Source of the DNA: SKHV01 sp963678565
GTDB lineage: Bacteria > Bacteroidota > Bacteroidia > Bacteroidales > Prolixibacteraceae
DNA: 64,000 nucleotides
Reading direction: 5' to 3'
Assembly: GCA_963678565.1 (NCBI GenBank)
Contig: OY782875.1
Location: 558,001-622,000 of the forward strand
Shown piece by piece: positions 1-9,160 of the stretch (positions are counted from its first letter, which is position 1; every line of letters starts with the position of its first letter). The notes under the pieces were generated by a model. The model made no database searches. It was not told the DNA's origin and worked only from the letters and a program-made list of their open reading frames with translations. Both the position numbers and the translations under genes were made by a program.

Positions 1-1736
1 TTATTTAAGATGCTTTCAACTCTGATGTCTCCATTGTTATGTTGAATAAGTGATTCAACTAATTTTAAACCGAAACCGGTGCCTGCTTCATCAGCTGTAC
101 CTTTTGTTGTTGAATAGTTTTTTAACTTGAATAGATTATTTAATTTTTCTTTTGATATACCAACCCCATAATCTTTGACAATAATAAAATCATTGTTGTT
201 TGATCTAAAGGTTGTAAGGTCAATCGTTGAGCCTTTATTTGAAAACTTTAAGGCATTATCAATCAGGTTTCTTAAAATTGCATCCAAGGAGTTTGGGTCA
301 CAGTATATTGTATGATTTTCTTCAATATCTAGGGTTAATTTTAATTTTTTATTTAATAGACGAGTGGTGTAAAGCGATTTAATTTCATTCAACTTTTCTT
401 GTACATTTATTATCTCCTTTTGAATTTTTGTTTTACCCATTTCGAGTTTTTTCCATTCTAAAATTGAAACAAGAAGATCGTATTGTAGTTGCGAGGATTG
501 TTCTAGAAGTTTAATATTTTGTTGCAGTTCATCTGTTGTAAAGATTTTTAAATTTTCTTTTAGAAATTCAGAGAATGTATAAAATCCGCCTAATGAGTTT
601 TTTAAATCGTGAGATAATATTGTTAAGAACAAATCTTGCGATGCAAGACTCTTATTAAGTTCTTTATTCGTTTCTATTAATTGATTTTTGTATTGAAATT
701 TTAATAAATCGTTTTTTGCCCAAAAGAATGATATAATAATTACAAGGAACAAGGGAATGATAATTAATAGTACAGCAAATGAGGCTCCGATTACATTTAT
801 AAAATTTAAATGATTTATAGGAACCGCCTTAACAATATGAAAATCGTTTGTTTTATTTTTGTAATAATGTACGATTTCGTTACCTGACTTAGTCGTTTCA
901 TACTTATCGTGATATATTAGAAATCCATTGAACTTCGTTAATGAATATTTTTCGGTATTTAAAATAAAGGCGTAGTCTGTATAAAGGTTGTACAAGGTTT
1001 TTTCCTTTCCATCGGGGTACATAAAACCAAACTCAATGGTGGTATCAGGTGCATGTAAATAGTAGCCATCACTATTCAGAATATAATACTGTCCTGGTTC
1101 ATTATTAAAACGATGATATGAATGAAAATAAGCTGTAAGATCGACATTCAAGACTATAATACCATACATTTTATCACCTTCGTAAACTGGCGTTCCATAG
1201 CGAACCATTATTCGGTGGGGGGTTTCGATTTGACCGTTTTCAATGTTTAAATCAATTGGCGATTGGAATATATGTCCTTTTTCTAGTTTAATTGTTTCTT
1301 TGAAATAGTATCGATTTTTTTTATTCTGAAGTTTTGAGTTTTCAACGATGTACGATCTTCCATTTTCTTGATTTATTCTGAAAACCTCATTGCCATCTAA
1401 CCTGATGAATCGGAATTGGTTGTAAATTCCGGCTTGTTTTACAAACGATATCATCATTTGTGCGAATTTGGCAGAATCTGTTTTTGCTTTTATAAAGTCT
1501 TTAACAAATGGAGATTCACTCAACATTAATAATTCGGCAGTTGCTTCACGTTCGATGTAGTAATAATTTGCCTTTAATGTGGAACTATCTTTAATTAATT
1601 GACTTTTTAGCTCATTTTTTTTCTGATTAGTAAGGGTGATTTTAGTAAAAATCAGAAGAGTACTACCAACAAATATCCCTATTAAAAGATAGAATAAGAA
1701 TTGACGGAGAAAGAGTTTTCTTTGGTAGATTTTCAT
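1..1736 (-). CDS. Sensor histidine kinase with extracytoplasmic sensor domain (3' end cut by window edge)
   Basis: The reading frame is open from an ATG at 1736 to the window edge, 578 codons with no stop, so the last residues of the ATPase domain are missing. Seen: a membrane helix at about residues 10-30, an extracytoplasmic region of about 270 residues that looks like a double-Cache sensor, a second helix at about 307-335, the phospho-acceptor H-box (ILSHDLKN, His376), an N-box (NLIDNALKFSNKG), a G1 box written DYGVGIS and a G2 box GTGFGL. It should autophosphorylate on His376 in response to an external ligand and pass phosphate to a response regulator. No regulator lies beside it in this window. 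The G1 box has Tyr where Asn is usual. Ligand and partner are unknown. The start is the first ATG, directly before the first membrane helix. Confidence 0.9.
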   Translation of the reverse strand, partial: MKIYQRKLFLRQFLFYLLIGIFVGSTLLIFTKITLTNQKKNELKSQLIKDSSTLKANYYYIEREATAELLMLSESPFVKDFIKAKTDSAKFAQMMISFVKQAGIYNQFRFIRLDGNEVFRINQENGRSYIVENSKLQNKKNRYYFKETIKLEKGHIFQSPIDLNIENGQIETPHRIMVRYGTPVYEGDKMYGIIVLNVDLTAYFHSYHRFNNEPGQYYILNSDGYYLHAPDTTIEFGFMYPDGKEKTLYNLYTDYAFILNTEKYSLTKFNGFLIYHDKYETTKSGNEIVHYYKNKTNDFHIVKAVPINHLNFINVIGASFAVLLIIIPLFLVIIISFFWAKNDLLKFQYKNQLIETNKELNKSLASQDLFLTILSHDLKNSLGGFYTFSEFLKENLKIFTTDELQQNIKLLEQSSQLQYDLLVSILEWKKLEMGKTKIQKEIINVQEKLNEIKSLYTTRLLNKKLKLTLDIEENHTIYCDPNSLDAILRNLIDNALKFSNKGSTIDLTTFRSNNNDFIIVKDYGVGISKEKLNNLFKLKNYSTTKGTADEAGTGFGLKLVESLIQHNNGDIRVESILN

Positions 1737-1902
1737 TGGTGGTTTGTTGATGATTTTATTTTGTTGCCATATTATTTAAAATAATACATCTTGAATATAT
1801 GAAATTGCTGTATTAAATTCAACAACCAGTGGTATAAAAATGAAAATATGTTCTATTTAGTGTGCAGATACTAATACGGTTAGAATTAATACTTAAAAAA
1901 TA

Positions 1903-1940
1903 AAAAAAGGTTGTTCAATTTTTGAACAACCTTTTTTTAT
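1903..1940 (-). terminator. Rho-independent terminator after the BNR_4/LamG gene
   Basis: An inverted repeat with arms AAAAAAGGTTGTTC / GAACAACCTTTTTT and a short T-rich loop lies 16 bases past the stop of the minus-strand gene ending at 1956. A/T tracts flank both sides, so it could work in either direction. Confidence 0.85.
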
Positions 1941-1955
1941 TGAAAAATATATGAA

Positions 1956-4900
1956 TTATTCTTTGATCAATTTCTTGATTAATTTTTTTGAATTTTGTTG
2001 AACACTGAGTAAATAAATGCCCGATTTAATATTATTACCAATTTTTGTTATTCCCATACCTTTTCCTTCCTCAACTAATGCGCCACTTAAGGAATGAATT
2101 TCATATTTAAACATCCCTGGTAGATTTATTTCGCAGTAAGTTTTAAATGGGTTCGGTTGAAGTGTAAAGTTAAGGGCGTCAATTTTATTAACACTGTTTC
2201 CCGAAACCTCAACTGGATAATATGGAACAATTATTTTTCCATTCATATCGCTATGCGCTAATGCAAAAGAAAGGGTATTGTGTTCTAAAAGCATTTCTCG
2301 GTCGAACAAACCTTCCGCTACTGCATTCCCGTCTTGCGAGATATCAAAATCGTACCAATTTGCCCATTTTTCAGCAGCCTTTGCCCAGTAAACACGATAA
2401 TCGGGGCCCAATACATAAAGGTTGTCATCAGCATCTACAGCAATATCACCACGATCGATGCGCGATTCGGCAATAATATCATTTTGCCAGTTGCCTTCTT
2501 CGTCCTGGTAAATATGGCGCATCATTGCTTTGGTGCGTCGGTTGTACCATGAATTTTCATTCACGCCATCTTCTAGATAAGATTGTAATATGTGGATATT
2601 ACCTTTACTATCTACTGCTTGTCCTTCCTGATTAATTAGCCCACGATTTTGTCCAACCGATAATATCTCAAAACCTTGGGAATAATAATTCAATAGTTTG
2701 CTAACATCTGTGCTTCCGGTGGTTCCAATAAGTTTACCTGCAGTGTTGTACCAAGTACGACCATCGTCGTCGCTGTAAGCATAGCAAATGTCGTGATTTG
2801 TGTTCGCATCGGGGCTGTCACGCCATACCAATGATACATGTAAGCGTGTTCCGCCAGGGGTGTAGTGCAAGCCATTGATGTAACCGCAATTATCAACATA
2901 GCCTGTTGGCATGCCATTGGCTCTACCATGAAGGTATTCTCCGATGTAGCTCCATGATTGAGATTCTCCTGTATATTCCCATAAGTGAGAATTGCCATCT
3001 CCACTCCAACCAGTACGGCATTCAAACAGAAGATCGCCGCTTGGTTTTGTAATAAATCGAGGATAGGTAATCGCTCCTGCAAAAGTGGCATCATTTAAAA
3101 CTACGCCTTCTTCTAAATAATTTAAGGTAGCAGTAAAAGCTGTTTCTGACCAATCGGCATTTTCGGGATTGTTAACAAGATCAACAGTGGAAGCACGATA
3201 ATTCATTTCATCGTTGTGATGATCATAAGCAAGGTGAATGGTGCCATCGCTTTCGCAAATTCCCATTGAAATGTTATAATGGTTGTCGCCCAAGTCGAAT
3301 GTAGAAGCATAATCGGTAAAAATAAGTTCTTCCCAATTGCCGTCAGGGATTGCTTTTCGTGATAGACAAACATTAGAATTTTTATTCCAATAAGTTATGT
3401 ACTGATAACCATTGTAGGTCATGATTGCATTTTGCTGAAAGGAAACAAAATTGGTTCCACTTTCGGTGGTATAACCATTGCCAGTTACAATGTCGTAAAG
3501 ACCTTCACCTTCGATTTCGTCATCGCAAACATCTCCAATTCCATCAAAGTCGACATCTGTCTGATCGGGATTTGCAGTTTGTGGACAGTTGTCCAGAAGG
3601 TCAATGATTCCATCTTCATCGCTATCGATTCGAGAAAACGAGAGGGAATACTCTCCTCCATTTAAAATACCGTCAACGCCACCTGTTAAATCAGTTGCCG
3701 AGTCTTCATTCCTATCGTCGAAGTTGTAGTAAGCAACCAGATTGTCTTCGTTACCAGAAAGTGTATCAGTGCTTGCTTCAATAAGTTCTTCTTTTGATTT
3801 TGCTGCAGACCAAATTCTAACTTCATCAATTAAGCCTTTGAAGCTTCTTGTGGAACCGTCGCTATCCCAGCCAATATAAAGACTCTCAGTACTAAAGTCG
3901 GTAGTAGTGAAAGTTGCAGTTTCGGTTTTGCTATTTCCATCAAGATAAACGGTTCTAGAATCAGCAGTAACAACAACAGCTATATGATGCCATTCGTTTG
4001 TCTTTACAGAGTTCGTTACAGTTAAATTGCCATAAGTGTCGCCTCCGTTTGTCATAAAACGAATTCCTTGTTCAGGAGCTTGCCAGCTTGAAGCATACTG
4101 GAAACCAACATTTGCAGGGCGAGCAAAAAGTAAACCAGCGTTGTAGATTTGATCTCCGTTTGGTTTAATCCACATTTCGATAGTATAGGGGAGTGTTTTT
4201 AAATTCAATCCCGAAATATTGATGTTACTGTTTTCTCCGTTGCCACCATTGAAGCTGTAAGCAAAGTTTAATCCATCAGGAACATCATTGTCGCAAATGT
4301 CACCAATGCCATCTTCATCAACATCCATTTGATCTGCATTCGGGGTTTCGGGGCAATTATCGATTTCGTTGATCACTCCATCGCCATCTATATCATTATC
4401 GCAGGCATCACCTAATCCATCGTTGTCGAGGTCGGCCTGATCTTCGTTGGCAACTGTTGGACAGTTGTCTTGATATGCCAGTAATCCATCATTATCGTCG
4501 TCGGCAGCGCTAAAAGAAGGGACATAAGTACCTCCTGTAATTACGCCGTTGTTATTTCCTGTAAAGTCGGTTGCCACTCCTTCTGTTTTATCATTAAAAG
4601 TATAGTAAGCTACCAAGCCCTTTTCCGATCCTGTTAGAGTTTTTGTTTTATTGCTTTCTAAATCTTCAACTGTTTTTTCTGTATTCCAAACACGAACTTC
4701 ATCAATTAAACCTTTGAAAGCTCTATCGTCTACAGCTTTGTCGAAGCCTAAATACAGCTCGCCACTTGAAAAATCGTAATCTGAATTTGATGTGGTATTG
4801 GAGGCTGCAATACTTCCATCAACAAAGATTGATTTCGAATTTTCTGTAACAATAATTGCTATGTGGTGCCATTCGTTGTAAGAGATTGGCTGCGTAACAA

Positions 4901-5939
4901 CTTTGTCGCCAAAATCGAGGCGTAACATATCCGCGCCTTCCCAGCCTGCAGCATAATACAAACCTGCATTTGAGTTTCCTCTATGGTAAAATAAACCTGC
5001 ATATGCAGCTTGAGAATCCTCTGGCTTAATCCACATTTCGGCTGTAAATGGTAAGGTGGTAATGTTTAATCCAGAAATATTGATATTGCTTGATGCTCCG
5101 CTTCCTCCCGGAAGATAGATTGCATAATTTCCAGCAACTGTGAAATTAATGGTATAGGTTTGTTGATCTATATTATTAGGCGCCGTAACTATAATTTCTG
5201 CCATTTCATTTCCTGAGGAAACGTCAATTACATTTGCTCCATCGATGCTTGAATGCATATTATTTGCAATAGCGTTGATGGTAACTGAACTTGTTCCTTC
5301 AGGTAAAATCACATCGTAATTTAATTGATCAGAACTAAACTCTATTGTACCAGTACTTATTGAAATTGATGAAAGTGAAGCATCGCTATAGCTTTCAGGG
5401 AATACTCCGGGTGCTGCAACAATAGAAACATTTTTGGCATCAATTGAATCTACTTCTCCGTCGGGGTTATGGATAGTGCTCCATATATTGATTGATTCGA
5501 TGGCTGTATTTCGGAATGCGGCATTGGTATAAACCCGAACTGTGTCTTGGTTGAGTGTTTTAACCCATGTGGTATATGTTTTATTGCTTACATCAACTTC
5601 GAACCAAGCAAAATAAACTTGATTCGCCATCGTGCTAATCAGATTTTCAGATTCAAAACTTCCACCATTACGTACTTGTAATCCTTCGTTGTAAAAATTC
5701 AAAGAAGTGGAATAATCTCCCCATGTTGTAATAGCCGATTGAGACAAGGTAAAAGCCGCATCAAAATTACCGTTTTGATTAAGATCATTGTAGGTCAATT
5801 CTGCAAAAACAACAGCTTTATTTGTAATTGGTGTTTGTAAATTTCCCGATAAATCGACTGTTTGCGCAACTAAAATATTAGAGCCTAATAGTAAAATAAT
5901 TAAGCTTAATAAGGTGGTAAAAATTTGTTTAATTTTCAT
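1956..5939 (-). CDS. Secreted multidomain LamG / TSP3 / BNR_4 protein with T9SS sorting domain
   Basis: About 1327 residues. The chosen start is the ATG at 5939, because it opens directly on a signal peptide (MKIKQIFTTLLSL... VAQ); the longer frame adds only seven residues. Domains in order: an N-terminal region; a cadherin-like beta-sandwich (about 190-270); a LamG/concanavalin-like domain (about 275-475); two calcium-binding thrombospondin type-3 repeats (about 480-555, DxDxDG patterns); a second LamG (about 560-770); another TSP3 repeat (about 780-815); a BNR_4-type beta-propeller (about 820-1235, motifs HLAYDHHNDE, FITKPSGDLLFE, SDDDGRTWY); and a T9SS type A C-terminal domain ending KKLIKKLIKE. 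BNR_4 propellers include ulvan lyase-type polysaccharide lyases, so this is probably a surface or secreted polysaccharide-binding or polysaccharide-cleaving protein. The substrate is not determined here. No SusC/SusD pair lies nearby, so it is not in a classical utilization locus. Confidence 0.85.
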   Translation of the reverse strand: MKIKQIFTTLLSLIILLLGSNILVAQTVDLSGNLQTPITNKAVVFAELTYNDLNQNGNFDAAFTLSQSAITTWGDYSTSLNFYNEGLQVRNGGSFESENLISTMANQVYFAWFEVDVSNKTYTTWVKTLNQDTVRVYTNAAFRNTAIESINIWSTIHNPDGEVDSIDAKNVSIVAAPGVFPESYSDASLSSISISTGTIEFSSDQLNYDVILPEGTSSVTINAIANNMHSSIDGANVIDVSSGNEMAEIIVTAPNNIDQQTYTINFTVAGNYAIYLPGGSGASSNINISGLNITTLPFTAEMWIKPEDSQAAYAGLFYHRGNSNAGLYYAAGWEGADMLRLDFGDKVVTQPISYNEWHHIAIIVTENSKSIFVDGSIAASNTTSNSDYDFSSGELYLGFDKAVDDRAFKGLIDEVRVWNTEKTVEDLESNKTKTLTGSEKGLVAYYTFNDKTEGVATDFTGNNNGVITGGTYVPSFSAADDDNDGLLAYQDNCPTVANEDQADLDNDGLGDACDNDIDGDGVINEIDNCPETPNADQMDVDEDGIGDICDNDVPDGLNFAYSFNGGNGENSNINISGLNLKTLPYTIEMWIKPNGDQIYNAGLLFARPANVGFQYASSWQAPEQGIRFMTNGGDTYGNLTVTNSVKTNEWHHIAVVVTADSRTVYLDGNSKTETATFTTTDFSTESLYIGWDSDGSTRSFKGLIDEVRIWSAAKSKEELIEASTDTLSGNEDNLVAYYNFDDRNEDSATDLTGGVDGILNGGEYSLSFSRIDSDEDGIIDLLDNCPQTANPDQTDVDFDGIGDVCDDEIEGEGLYDIVTGNGYTTESGTNFVSFQQNAIMTYNGYQYITYWNKNSNVCLSRKAIPDGNWEELIFTDYASTFDLGDNHYNISMGICESDGTIHLAYDHHNDEMNYRASTVDLVNNPENADWSETAFTATLNYLEEGVVLNDATFAGAITYPRFITKPSGDLLFECRTGWSGDGNSHLWEYTGESQSWSYIGEYLHGRANGMPTGYVDNCGYINGLHYTPGGTRLHVSLVWRDSPDANTNHDICYAYSDDDGRTWYNTAGKLIGTTGSTDVSKLLNYYSQGFEILSVGQNRGLINQEGQAVDSKGNIHILQSYLEDGVNENSWYNRRTKAMMRHIYQDEEGNWQNDIIAESRIDRGDIAVDADDNLYVLGPDYRVYWAKAAEKWANWYDFDISQDGNAVAEGLFDREMLLEHNTLSFALAHSDMNGKIIVPYYPVEVSGNSVNKIDALNFTLQPNPFKTYCEINLPGMFKYEIHSLSGALVEEGKGMGITKIGNNIKSGIYLLSVQQNSKKLIKKLIKE

Positions 5940-6353
5940 AATGCAATATATTTTAAGCAATATTATGGATGTTAATACTAAGTTGTTATAACAAATTCGA
6001 ACTTCTTTGTAAATCCTATAGCATTTTGCCTATATATTGTTACCAGAATTGACATATTATAATGCTATGACTTTGTTTATTGGCATTAATCTTAGCTTCA
6101 TGATTGTAACATTAATCACATTTTTAGCACTTAATTTATAGCTATTTTGATGTTCGGAATTTTGTTTAATAATATGATTTTGGACAAATGGTTGGTATGT
6201 CTAAAAATAAGTAAATTATAACGAATTTAAATTGAATGTTTCCTAGTGAAATTATATGATAACTCTATAATATTTTTATTTAATTTGATGTTTATGTTTA
6301 TTAGAGGGAGTTATTAATGTGTATTTTTTATATGAAACTATTAGTTTACAATA
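5940..6353. other. AT-rich divergent intergenic region
   Basis: A stretch of 414 bases separates two divergently transcribed genes. I see no convincing reading frame, RNA or strong hairpin. It should hold both promoters, but no clean TTTG / TAnnTTTG pair is visible on either strand. Confidence 0.6.
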
Positions 6354-6734
6354 ATGATTAGAGACTATTTAAAAGGATGGTCGAACTATTTTACCTTTAG
6401 CGGCCGTACTCGTAGAAAAGAGTTTTGGACTTTTAACTCAATAAATTTTTTAATTGTAGCATTATACTTTTTTTTAAGTATCTATTTTAAGTTTTCGGAT
6501 TTCAGATATATAATTGATATTGTTTTTGGATTAATTGGATTAGTATTAGTAATACCAACAATCTCGTCAATGGTTCGCAGATTACATGATACAAGCAGGA
6601 GTGGATATTATTTATTTTTAGGTTTAATTCCTGCAATTGGACAATTAATTCTTATAATTTTCTTTTTTCAAGATAGTTCGGCATCATACAATGATTATGG
6701 AGAATATCCTAAATTTAAAAAATTAGTATTTTAA
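6354..6734 (+). CDS. DUF805 family inner-membrane protein
   Basis: This 126-residue protein carries the family's N-terminal signature: a tryptophan-rich lead (YLKGWSNYFTFSGRTRRKEFW) split by the short motif FSGRTRRKEFW, then hydrophobic segments at about 28-46, 52-75 and 88-108 with the conserved MVRRLHDT segment between the second and third. The molecular function of DUF805 proteins is unknown; they are small polytopic inner-membrane proteins. Its length is normal for the family. It is transcribed alone, divergent from the large secreted protein and convergent with the glycyl radical enzyme, from which a shared terminator hairpin separates it. Confidence 0.9.
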   Translation: MIRDYLKGWSNYFTFSGRTRRKEFWTFNSINFLIVALYFFLSIYFKFSDFRYIIDIVFGLIGLVLVIPTISSMVRRLHDTSRSGYYLFLGLIPAIGQLILIIFFFQDSSASYNDYGEYPKFKKLVF

Positions 6735-6738
6735 TATA

Positions 6739-6766
6739 AAAAGCCATTCGATTTTGAATGGCTTTT
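6739..6766. terminator. Bidirectional terminator hairpin between DUF805 and hypD
   Basis: A perfect 11-bp stem (AAAAGCCATTC / GAATGGCTTTT) with a 6-base loop lies in the 35-base gap between two converging genes. It ends in a T-run on both strands. Confidence 0.9.
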
Positions 6767-6769
6767 CGT

Positions 6770-9133
6770 TTATAAATCATTTTGTTCTGTCCGTTTGATT
6801 ATTTCTTCTTGCAGATCATCCCCTAAGTCATTAAAGTAGTCACTATATCCTGCTACCCTTACAATTAGATCTTTATATGCTTCCGGATGCTTTTGCGCTT
6901 CCCTTAATGTTTCCGCATTTACAACATTGAATTGAATGTGATGACCATCCATTCTAAAGTAGGAGCGAATTAAGCTGGTAACTTTCGAAATTGCTGTTTC
7001 ATCTTCGAAAAATTGAGGTGTAAATTTCTGATTTAGCAAGGTTCCCCCCGTTCTTAGGTGGTCAATTTTTGCAGCTGATTTGATTACAGCAGAAGGACCT
7101 TTTGTGTCGGCACCTTGTACCGGACTTATCCCTTCCGAAAGCGGTTTGCCTGCAAGTCTTCCATCGGGGAGCGCACCAATTTTAGTTCCAAAATAAACAT
7201 GCGAAGTAGTTGGTAATAAGTTGATTCTCTGTTGACCCCCTCGAGTATTCGGGCGTCCGTCGATTGCATTAAAAAAGATTTCAAAAATTTGCGACAATTG
7301 ATCATCGGCATAATCATCGTCGTTTCCATATTTAGGCGTATCGTAAAGAAGTTTTAATCTGAACTTATCGTTATTCACGAAATTGTTTGCTAGTATCTCG
7401 ACATATTCTTTCAATGAAATATCTTTATTATCGTAAACATGATACTTCAATGCTGTTAGCGAATCGGTTAACGAACCCATTCCAACTCCTTGAATGTAAC
7501 TGGTGTTATAACGTGCCCCGCCGGCAACATAATCGATCCCTTTTGAAATACAATCGTCGATTACTAAAGAAAGAAATGGTACTGGCATAAATTGAGCAAA
7601 AACTCGTTCTATTAAATTATTTCCGGCAACTTTTATGTCAGCAAAATATTGCAACTGCTCTTTAAATGCCGTCATTAAGTCATCAAAGCTTTTGAGGTCT
7701 GAAATTCTACCAGATTCTACTCCAATGTATTTTCCTGTTAAAGGATCGGTTCCATCATTTAGTACCAATTCTAAAATTTTTGGAAGGTTAAAGTAACCGG
7801 TTAATAAATAGGCTTCTGTTCCAAAAGCACCAACTTCAACACAACCGCTTGCTCCTCCAACACGGGCATCTTCAAAGCTTTTTCCTTGATTCACCATTTC
7901 TTGGATGAGTGCATCGGTATTGAAAATTGAAGGTTGACCAAATCCGGTTTTAGCGATTTTAACTGCACTATTAACAAAACGATCAGGATTCTTTTTACTC
8001 ACCTGAACCATCGAGCTGGGTTGTAACAAACGCATTTCTTCAATTACATCCAATAAAATATATGAAAGCTCATTTACTGCATCGCTTCCATCTTTTTTTA
8101 CACCCCCAACATTGATTAAGGCAAAGTCGGTATAAGTATTACTTTCTTTTGCGGTAACTCCCATTTTAGGAGGCGAAGGATGGTTGTTGAATTTGATCCA
8201 GAAAGCCTGTAAGTATTCAATAGCTTGCTCTTTACTCAACGTTCCTGCTTCGGTTTCTGCCTTGTAAAAGGGGAAAAGGTGCTGATCTAGTCGGCCCGGA
8301 TTAAAAGAATCCCAAGGGTTTACTTCAGTAATTATTCCCACATGAATAAACCAATAGTGCTGAAGTGCTTCATAAAATGTGGAAGGAGCATGTGCCGGCA
8401 CTTTTTTACATACTTCGGCTAATTTTAGAATCTCTTCTTTCCTTTGTTCTGAAGAAGTTGCTTGTGCCAATTCTTCTAATTTTTGCGCATGACGATGGGC
8501 AAATTTAATGATGGCTCCGGCTGAAATTTTCATTGCTTCAAGCTGCTCTCTTTTATCAAAAGCGCGCGAGTCTGATTCATAATTGAGCGCTCTGATTGCC
8601 ATATTGCAATCTTCAATTAAATCGAGCATTCCTTTTTTGAATAATTTTTCTCCGGCAACAGTATGTCCGGGTGCGCGCTGTTCCTGAAATTCGGTGAAAA
8701 CTCCAGCTTCATAGGCATCTTTCCAACTTTGAGGAAGTACATTGATTATACGATCACGATTCGATTTTCCTTTCCAAAAAGGGATAATTACTTCGCGATA
8801 AGCTTGCTTCACCGCTTCATCAACTTTAAACGAAACTTTTTCGCGCGTGTCTAAAATGTGCAAATCTTCTAATGAATGAATGCTAATTTCGGGATAAGCT
8901 GGTGTTGCTTTTGGTGCAGGTCCTCTTTCTCCAACAATGAGTTCATTTGGTAGAATACAAATCTTTTTGTTGGTCATGATGTGTTCGAAGCATTTTGCTC
9001 GCTGCATCGGAACTGAAATTCCACAAGCATCGTTGCTTTTGTAAAATTCAGTCACCAAGATTGCTCTTTCTTCCGAAATTTTATTTACTGCATCTAAGCT
9101 TTGTTGTCTGAGTTCTTTTATTCTATTATTCAT
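6770..9133 (-). CDS. hypD: Glycyl radical enzyme, probable trans-4-hydroxy-L-proline dehydratase
   Basis: This 787-residue glycyl radical enzyme has the thiyl cysteine in a GCVE motif (Cys431, Glu433) and the C-terminal radical loop RVAGYS (Gly762). The GCVE form marks the eliminase/dehydratase group rather than pyruvate formate-lyase, which has two adjacent cysteines. From memory, the Clostridioides difficile HypD active site is H160, D278, S334, D339, F340, C434, E436, Y450, T645 and G765. Each falls here at a constant offset of three: H157, D275, S331, D336, F337, C431, E433, Y447, T642, G762. The expected reaction is dehydration of trans-4-hydroxy-L-proline to pyrroline-5-carboxylate under anaerobic conditions, in the cytoplasm. 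It lies 27 bases downstream of its activase gene, evidently one operon. No pyrroline-5-carboxylate reductase is in the window. The enzyme would be oxygen-sensitive, implying anaerobic growth. Confidence 0.88.
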   Translation of the reverse strand: MNNRIKELRQQSLDAVNKISEERAILVTEFYKSNDACGISVPMQRAKCFEHIMTNKKICILPNELIVGERGPAPKATPAYPEISIHSLEDLHILDTREKVSFKVDEAVKQAYREVIIPFWKGKSNRDRIINVLPQSWKDAYEAGVFTEFQEQRAPGHTVAGEKLFKKGMLDLIEDCNMAIRALNYESDSRAFDKREQLEAMKISAGAIIKFAHRHAQKLEELAQATSSEQRKEEILKLAEVCKKVPAHAPSTFYEALQHYWFIHVGIITEVNPWDSFNPGRLDQHLFPFYKAETEAGTLSKEQAIEYLQAFWIKFNNHPSPPKMGVTAKESNTYTDFALINVGGVKKDGSDAVNELSYILLDVIEEMRLLQPSSMVQVSKKNPDRFVNSAVKIAKTGFGQPSIFNTDALIQEMVNQGKSFEDARVGGASGCVEVGAFGTEAYLLTGYFNLPKILELVLNDGTDPLTGKYIGVESGRISDLKSFDDLMTAFKEQLQYFADIKVAGNNLIERVFAQFMPVPFLSLVIDDCISKGIDYVAGGARYNTSYIQGVGMGSLTDSLTALKYHVYDNKDISLKEYVEILANNFVNNDKFRLKLLYDTPKYGNDDDYADDQLSQIFEIFFNAIDGRPNTRGGQQRINLLPTTSHVYFGTKIGALPDGRLAGKPLSEGISPVQGADTKGPSAVIKSAAKIDHLRTGGTLLNQKFTPQFFEDETAISKVTSLIRSYFRMDGHHIQFNVVNAETLREAQKHPEAYKDLIVRVAGYSDYFNDLGDDLQEEIIKRTEQNDL

Positions 9134-9160
9134 GATTTATTTTTCGATTTTTAGGAATTG

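Noticed and set aside
2222..3665. Several plus-strand and alternate-frame open frames inside the BNR_4/LamG gene
   Set aside because: They lie wholly inside a well-supported gene, have biased, low-complexity translations and no family motifs; they are shadows.
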